This document shows, one piece after another, positions 37,578 to 42,529 of a stretch of DNA of 42,529 bases. The notes under the pieces are model-generated. The model was not told the origin of the DNA. It worked only from the letters and a program-made list of their open reading frames with translations, and did no database searches. The translations under genes were made by a program, and so were the position numbers. The stretch is from assembly GCA_025359635.1 (NCBI GenBank), contig JANYFV010000013.1, positions 1 through 42,529 on the forward strand, read 5' to 3'. How positions within the stretch are numbered: the first letter of the stretch is position 1; each line of letters starts with the position of its first letter. The DNA comes from Undibacterium sp. (GTDB lineage Bacteria > Pseudomonadota > Gammaproteobacteria > Burkholderiales > Burkholderiaceae_D).

Positions 37578-39146
37578 ATGAATGAGGTATCAACAGCTGC
37601 ATCAATGGCGAATTTACCTTTGTTTATTCGCATGCACGACAACGATAATGTCGCTATCGTAGTCAATGACGGCGGCCTGCCTGCAGGTGCCAGGTTTGCT
37701 AGCGGCCTGGTATTGCGCGAAGCCATACCGCAGGGACACAAAATCGCCTTGCGCGCTCTGGCTGAAGGTGAAGCTATCTTGCGCTACAACGTCACTATCG
37801 GACATGCGGTGCGTGACATCGCCGAAGGCAGCTGGATAGAAGAATCACTAGTACGCATGCCGCCAGCCAGAGACCTGAACAACCTACCTATCGCCACCCG
37901 CATAGCGGTCAGACCAGATCCTTTGGAGGGCTATACATTTCAGGGTTTCCGGAATGCCGATGGCAGCGTGGGCACGCGTAACATCCTTGCCATCACCACT
38001 ACCGTGCAGTGCGTGGCTGGCGTGGTCGAACATGCAGTCAAACGAATTAAGCAAGAGCTACTGCCGAATTTCCCGAATGTCGACGATGTGATCGGGCTAG
38101 AGCATACCTATGGCTGCGGTGTTGCAATCGATGCGCCGGGTGCCATGATACCGATACGCACGGTGCGCAATATCAGCCTCAATCCCAACTTCGGCGGACT
38201 AGCCATGGTGGTCAGTCTCGGTTGCGAAAAACTACAACCGGCACGCCTATTCCCCAAAGGATCGATTCCTATCCAGAATGGAGGTGACCCTGTGGTCGTG
38301 TGTTTACAGGATCAGGAGCACGTCGGCTTTGAATCGATGATCGCCTCGATTCTGAAAACTGCCGAACTGCAATTGGCTCAGTTAAATCAACGCCAGCGTG
38401 AAACTTGCCCGGCCTCAGAACTGGTGATCGGCGTACAGTGCGGCGGCAGCGATGCCTTCTCTGGTGTCACGGCCAACCCGGCGGTCGGTTTTGCCACTGA
38501 TTTGCTGGTGCGCGCTGGTGCTACCGTGATGTTTTCCGAAGTCACGGAAGTACGTGACGGCATCGATCAACTCACCTCACGCGCCGCCAATGCGGAGGTA
38601 GCCGAAGCGATGATACGCGAGATGGAGTGGTACGATAATTACCTCAAGCGTGGCGGGGTAGATCGCAGTGCCAACACCACGCCCGGCAATAAAAAAGGCG
38701 GTCTCTCAAACATCGTTGAAAAAGCCATGGGTTCGATCGTCAAATCGGGCAGCGGCACCATTACCGGTGTATTGGCACCGGGCGAAAAGCTTAGCCAAAA
38801 AGGACTGATCTACGCCGCCACACCGGCCAGTGACTTCATCTGCGGCACCTTGCAATTAGCGGCTGGCATGAATATGCATGTCTTTACAACCGGGCGCGGC
38901 ACACCTTACGGCCTGGCCGCTGTTCCGGTCATCAAGGTCGCTACCAGAAATGACCTAGCCAAGCGTTGGCACGATCTGATGGACATCAACGCCGGACGTA
39001 TCGCCAGCGGTGAAGCCAGCATTGATGACATAGGCTGGGAATTATTTCATCTGATGCTGGAAGTCGCCAGCGGCAAAAAAACCTGGGCTGAACACTGGAA
39101 ATTACACAATGCGCTGGTGCTATTTAACCCAGCGCCGATTACCTGA
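37578..39146 (+). CDS. garD: Galactarate dehydratase
   Basis: A 522-residue UxaA/GarD-family enzyme that dehydrates meso-galactarate to 5-keto-4-deoxy-D-glucarate using a metal. It follows E. coli GarD through its whole length and matches its size (523). Conserved stretches include [18 protein letters not shown] at the N-terminal SAF domain, [80 protein letters not shown] and [18 protein letters not shown]. Altronate dehydratase (UxaA) was considered but is shorter and less similar. ATG 37578 (MNEVSTAA) is preferred to the ORF-track start 29 codons earlier, which lies in the third operator. First gene of the plus-strand garD-udh-GH105-DUF4861 group. Confidence 0.95.
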   Translation: MNEVSTAASMANLPLFIRMHDNDNVAIVVNDGGLPAGARFASGLVLREAIPQGHKIALRALAEGEAILRYNVTIGHAVRDIAEGSWIEESLVRMPPARDLNNLPIATRIAVRPDPLEGYTFQGFRNADGSVGTRNILAITTTVQCVAGVVEHAVKRIKQELLPNFPNVDDVIGLEHTYGCGVAIDAPGAMIPIRTVRNISLNPNFGGLAMVVSLGCEKLQPARLFPKGSIPIQNGGDPVVVCLQDQEHVGFESMIASILKTAELQLAQLNQRQRETCPASELVIGVQCGGSDAFSGVTANPAVGFATDLLVRAGATVMFSEVTEVRDGIDQLTSRAANAEVAEAMIREMEWYDNYLKRGGVDRSANTTPGNKKGGLSNIVEKAMGSIVKSGSGTITGVLAPGEKLSQKGLIYAATPASDFICGTLQLAAGMNMHVFTTGRGTPYGLAAVPVIKVATRNDLAKRWHDLMDINAGRIASGEASIDDIGWELFHLMLEVASGKKTWAEHWKLHNALVLFNPAPIT

Positions 39147-39217
39147 ATATTTGCGTCTATTTCGCTACTTAAATACACTTTATTCATTCATGCTCAAATT
39201 GATCAGCAGCCCATTAT

Positions 39218-39300
39218 CGTCATTCCCGCGTAGGCGGGAATCCAGTGTTACTACGAAGTACGTGCGTCCGCTCCGGATACCCGCCTGCGCGGGTATGACG
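39218..39300. repeat. Dispersed GC-rich inverted repeat, copy 2
   Basis: An 83-bp element beginning CGTCATTCCCGCG and ending CGCGGGTATGACG, with inner arms CCCGCGTAGGCGGG and CCCGCCTGCGCGGG. Its left half nearly repeats that of copy 1 at 2748. It contains ATTCCC-N8-GGGAAT, the dRS3-type core. It lies between garD and udh, so a transcript across both genes would fold here. Confidence 0.82.
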
Positions 39301-39382
39301 GAATTTATTTCCAGCTAAAACGTAACGATAATCGACCCTCTCGAAATAACATATTTTTCAAATTAGCCCAAACCACGACATC

Positions 39383-40204
39383 ATGACATCTACTACAACT
39401 GCCAAACCCTTCAAAAGAATTTTACTGACTGGCGCTGCCGGCGGTCTGGGAAAAATACTGCGCGAGCGCATTAGACCCTGGGCTGAGATTGTGCGCCTCA
39501 GCGATATCGGTGACATGGGAGACGCGCGCGAAGGGGAAGAAATTGTCCAATGCGATCTGGCCGATAAACCCGCTGTACTGGCGCTGATGGAAGGGGTCGA
39601 CGCCGTCTTGCACTTTGGTGGCATCTCTACCGAAAATAATTTCGAAGCGATTATGCAAGCGAATATTCTCGGCACCTACAATCTGTATGAAGCGGTACAC
39701 AAATGCCAGGTTAAGCGCGTGATTTTTGCCAGTTCCAATCACACCATGGGTTACTACCGCACGACTGATCTGGTCGATGCCGATATGCCAGCGCGGCCGG
39801 ATGGTATGTACGGTGTCAGCAAATGTTTTGGCGAAGATCTCTCGCGTTATTTCTATGACAGATTTGGTATCGAAACCGTTTGTATACGGATAGGATCAGC
39901 CTTTCCTGAGCCGATCAACAAACGCATGATGGTGACTTATTTCAGCTATGACGATCTGGTCGAACAGTTACGCTGCTCGCTGTTCGCGCCACGCGTCGGC
40001 CATACCATCGCCTTCGGCGTCTCGGACAATGAAGGCAAATGGTGGGACGACCGCAAGGCTGGCCATCTGGGATTTAAAGCCAAAGACAGTTCCACAAAAT
40101 TCGCCGGTAAATTTCCCGATAGCGCAGAGTATCCGGCCGCTGATGATGTCACCACTATCTTCCAGGGCGGCGGTTTTTTGCTCACCACACCGCAATACAA
40201 ATAA
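39383..40204 (+). CDS. udh: Uronate dehydrogenase
   Basis: A 273-residue short-chain dehydrogenase of the extended type that oxidises D-galacturonate (and glucuronate) to the aldarolactone with NAD+. The Rossmann motif is TGAAGGLG (16-23); the catalytic pair is Tyr143 and Lys147 in MYGVSKCFGEDLSRY. FASSNHTMGYY, LHFGGISTENNFE and the long C-terminal GKWWDDRKAGHLGFKAKD closely match the Agrobacterium and Pseudomonas Udh proteins. The start has only a weak ribosome site. It carries out the first cytoplasmic step; the SMP-30 protein, GarD, KdgD and the dehydrogenase at 22503 complete the route. Confidence 0.95.
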   Translation: MTSTTTAKPFKRILLTGAAGGLGKILRERIRPWAEIVRLSDIGDMGDAREGEEIVQCDLADKPAVLALMEGVDAVLHFGGISTENNFEAIMQANILGTYNLYEAVHKCQVKRVIFASSNHTMGYYRTTDLVDADMPARPDGMYGVSKCFGEDLSRYFYDRFGIETVCIRIGSAFPEPINKRMMVTYFSYDDLVEQLRCSLFAPRVGHTIAFGVSDNEGKWWDDRKAGHLGFKAKDSSTKFAGKFPDSAEYPAADDVTTIFQGGGFLLTTPQYK

Positions 40205-40249
40205 GCCAGCAAAGATCCTCACACACAATTCAAATCGAACGAGACCCTC

Positions 40250-41656
40250 GTGAAAAAAAAATCTCAATTGCTAGTGGCTGTCGCCGCATTAACCTTGCTA
40301 TTCGGCGAAGCTCGTGGCGAGGGTACCTACCGCAACACAGACAATAAAAATCTGGCCGACCTGGGAGAAGGTAGTTACCCTGTACCATACAAGAAACCCG
40401 TGATAGCAGAAATTAGTGATGCCTTGCACCGCATCCGCAATTATCTTGAATCAGTGACGCCGACACGCGTTATTCTCAACTCGTCTCGCGAGCCAGTCAC
40501 TGACTTTAGCGAGCCAGTAGCCGATGCCATCTTCGAGCCGAGCAAAGGTGACTATGGCATCATGGTCTACGAAATGGGAGTGGTGCATTCTGGCTTACTC
40601 AAAGCCAGCGAAGTCACAGGTGACCAGCGTTTCAACCAGATGACCGCACGTCACTTACAATTTTTTTCCGACAAGATGCCATATTTCCGCGCTCAGGAAG
40701 AACAGTTTCACCTTGAACGCGGCAATAGCTTTTCGCGCTTCCTCGATCCACGTTCACTCGATGATGTCGGCTCTATGTGTGCGGCCCTGGTACGCGCCCG
40801 CTTCGCCAAAGTTGGCCCGGACATGCGCCAGATGATTACCACGTGTAGCAACTTCGTCTCGCAAAAACAATACCGCCTGACCGATGGCACCTTGGCACGC
40901 AAGCGCCCACAGGCATCATCCCTTTGGGCTGACGATATGTATATGGGCGTACCTGCTCTTGCTGAGATGGGCCACCTGACCGGCGACAAAATCTGGTTCG
41001 ATGACGCGGTCAAAAACGTACTGCAGATGTCCGCCTATATGTACAATCAGCAGCTGGGTCTGTACACCCATGGCTGGAACGCCAACAACCCGGACGCACC
41101 ACAGTTCTACTGGGGTCGTGCCAATGGCTGGGCTGTGCTAGCGATGAGCGACCTGCTCGATGTGCTGCCGAAAAATCATCCTGGCTATCCCAAAGTATTG
41201 GCACAACTGCGTGCCAGCCTGCACGGCATTGCGCAACTGCAGTCCGGTAGCGGCCTGTGGCACCAGATGCTGGATCGTAACGACTCGTATCTTGAAACAT
41301 CGGCCAGCGCCATCTTCGTTTATACAATTGCACACGCCGTCAATCAGGGTTGGATCAACGCGGCTACCTATGGTTCAATCGCGCAGGCCGGCTGGAACGG
41401 TCTTGCAACCCGTATCAACGCCAAAGGACAAGTGGAAGGTACCTGTGTAGGAACCACGTTTGCCAGCGATCAGGTTTACTACTACAACCGACCTGTCAGC
41501 GTCGATGCCTTACACGGCTATGGTCCGACCTTGCTAGCAGGTGCCGAGATGATCACGCTACTCAAAAACCCTGCGATCAGCATCGAATACAAAGTCCGCA
41601 CCTATCACTACATTCCATCCATCGGCGGTAAGACCGACTACAGCGAACACCATTAG
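40250..41656 (+). CDS. Glycoside hydrolase family 105, unsaturated (rhamno)galacturonyl hydrolase
   Basis: A 468-residue (alpha/alpha)6-barrel enzyme with a Sec signal (about 5-23, GEARG-EGT) and a GTG start. Family motifs: catalytic-region SLWADDMYMGVPALAEMG (Asp at about 228-229), FYWGRANGWAVLAM, SGLWHQMLD, YLETSASAIFVYTIA and HGYGPTLLAGAEM. GH105 enzymes hydrate and release the 4,5-unsaturated uronate from the non-reducing end of lyase products, for instance from rhamnogalacturonan. The N-terminal 90 residues (NSSREPVTDFSEPV) extend before the core. Likely co-transcribed with udh (45 nt apart) and the DUF4861 gene. The lyase that would make its substrate is not in the window. Confidence 0.92.
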   Translation: MKKKSQLLVAVAALTLLFGEARGEGTYRNTDNKNLADLGEGSYPVPYKKPVIAEISDALHRIRNYLESVTPTRVILNSSREPVTDFSEPVADAIFEPSKGDYGIMVYEMGVVHSGLLKASEVTGDQRFNQMTARHLQFFSDKMPYFRAQEEQFHLERGNSFSRFLDPRSLDDVGSMCAALVRARFAKVGPDMRQMITTCSNFVSQKQYRLTDGTLARKRPQASSLWADDMYMGVPALAEMGHLTGDKIWFDDAVKNVLQMSAYMYNQQLGLYTHGWNANNPDAPQFYWGRANGWAVLAMSDLLDVLPKNHPGYPKVLAQLRASLHGIAQLQSGSGLWHQMLDRNDSYLETSASAIFVYTIAHAVNQGWINAATYGSIAQAGWNGLATRINAKGQVEGTCVGTTFASDQVYYYNRPVSVDALHGYGPTLLAGAEMITLLKNPAISIEYKVRTYHYIPSIGGKTDYSEHH

Positions 41657-41706
41657 CTAACTGACAGTCACACTTTTTTCGACCCGTATTTTTAAGTGAA
41701 TTTAAT

Positions 41707-42529
41707 ATGACGAACATAAAAATTTTATCCTTGCTACTGCTCGGCATTCTCGCCAACCCGCTAGCTCAGGCAACTGAAAAACTCTCGGTCACGGTCAGCC
41801 ATGACCTGGGCATTGCCCGACCATCGGAAACGATCACCGTTGCCTGGTCAGCGGTCAATCAAGCACTGCCGGGTGCATTGATACAAAAAATTGCAGTCAA
41901 AGATGCCAAAGGCAACGTGTTGCCATACCAGGTTACCAACGTCGCACCTTTATCGAAAGACCCGCATAATATCGGTGTTGCTTATGGTGAGCTGATCTTC
42001 CAATACAACTTCGCGGCCGGTGAAAAAACGGCTACTTTCAGTGTCGAGAAAATCGACACCGTGGCGCCACCATTCCCAACCACAGTAAGCGCCCGATTCG
42101 TACCTGAACGTCTCGACGACTTCGCCTGGGAAAACGACAAAATAGCGCATCGCACCTATGGACCAGCATTGGCAGCACCCGCCGCGCCCGGCAGCGGCAA
42201 AGAAGTCTTGATCACCAGCGGGCTCGACATCTGGTTCAAACGTGTACCTTATCCAATTGTGGACCGCTGGTATAACAAGGGACATGATCACTATCACAAA
42301 GACGAGGGTGAAGGCATGGACATGTACAACGTCAGCAAATCACGTGGTGCAGGAGGAACAGGTATTTGGAATGATGGAATTCTCTACGCCAGCAATAATT
42401 TCAGCAGCGCCAAAGTACTCGCCAATGGCCCGATACGTGCGGTCTTTGAGCTGAGCTACGATAGCTGGGATGCGGGTGGCATTCAGGTCAGCGAAGTCAA
42501 GCGGTTTACCGTCGACGCGGGTCACTATT
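41707..42529 (+). CDS. DUF4861 family protein, 3' end beyond the window
   Basis: Not in the ORF track because it runs off the window; 274 codons are visible. It starts with a Sec signal (MTNIKILSLLLLGILANPLAQA-TEK). The next part follows the DUF4861 pattern, with VSHDLGIARPSETITVAW, RFVPERLDDFAWENDKIAHRTYGPAL, DIWFKRVPYPIVDRWY, HYHKDEGEGMDMYNVSKSRGAGGTG and GPIRAVFELSY. Members are secreted or periplasmic and often sit beside GH105 or polysaccharide-lyase genes, but no activity is known to me. The HYHKDEGEGMD stretch has several residues able to bind metal or catalyse. The place 50 nt after GH105 suggests a role in pectin fragment processing. Confidence 0.85.
   Translation, partial: MTNIKILSLLLLGILANPLAQATEKLSVTVSHDLGIARPSETITVAWSAVNQALPGALIQKIAVKDAKGNVLPYQVTNVAPLSKDPHNIGVAYGELIFQYNFAAGEKTATFSVEKIDTVAPPFPTTVSARFVPERLDDFAWENDKIAHRTYGPALAAPAAPGSGKEVLITSGLDIWFKRVPYPIVDRWYNKGHDHYHKDEGEGMDMYNVSKSRGAGGTGIWNDGILYASNNFSSAKVLANGPIRAVFELSYDSWDAGGIQVSEVKRFTVDAGHY

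Noticed and set aside
37578-39146. Altronate dehydratase (UxaA) as the identity of the gene
   Set aside because: Length and conserved stretches follow GarD, and the udh, kdgD and semialdehyde dehydrogenase neighbours use galactarate, not altronate.

Overview
The window reads as a chromosome segment from a Gram-negative betaproteobacterium, most likely Burkholderiales and near Oxalobacteraceae (for example Undibacterium-like). This is inferred from yggS-proC lying divergent to pilT-pilU, from a xseB-ispA-dxs operon, from a DUF1631 gene, from TonB-dependent receptors and from moderate GC. No rRNA, tRNA, CRISPR array, prophage or transposase was seen.

Left part (1-20.2 kb), mostly housekeeping. 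A TonB-dependent receptor of unknown substrate ends in a clear terminator. It is followed by proC and yggS (minus strand), the twitching-motility ATPases pilT and pilU, a ZIP-family metal transporter whose first helix is only encoded if translation starts at a non-standard codon, a rhodanese-type sulfurtransferase, an EamA permease, a Rieske oxygenase alpha subunit and a long DUF1631 gene. Then come xseB-ispA-dxs (exonuclease VII small subunit and isoprenoid precursor synthesis), two orphan periplasmic binding proteins, a PduO-type cobalamin adenosyltransferase and a GcvA-like LysR regulator.

Right part (20.5-42.5 kb), a dense pectin and galacturonate utilisation locus. A FadR-family regulator sits before kdgD, a 2-oxoglutarate-semialdehyde dehydrogenase gene, an ExuT-like transporter, an SMP-30 lactonase and a GH43 enzyme, all on the plus strand. 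Facing them on the minus strand are a TonB-dependent receptor, a rhamnogalacturonan-acetylesterase-like SGNH hydrolase, a GH28-CE8 fusion (polygalacturonase plus pectin methylesterase in one chain) and a Tat-exported GH28. A second FadR-family gene is divergent from garD, udh, a GH105 hydrolase and a DUF4861 gene cut by the window edge.

Inferred joint function: the export-signal-bearing enzymes de-esterify, deacetylate and cut pectin; the receptor imports oligomers across the outer membrane; the transporter brings galacturonate into the cytoplasm. Udh oxidises it to galactarolactone, the SMP-30 protein opens the lactone, GarD dehydrates galactarate, KdgD makes 2-oxoglutarate semialdehyde and the dehydrogenase gives 2-oxoglutarate. 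Every step of this oxidative route has a candidate gene here. Palindromic operator candidates are visible beside both FadR-family regulators: TTGTNNNAYAA at fadR1 and kdgD, and a triplet of TGGNCNNNCCA-like sites between fadR2 and garD. Three copies of a dispersed GC-rich inverted repeat lie in intergenic gaps.
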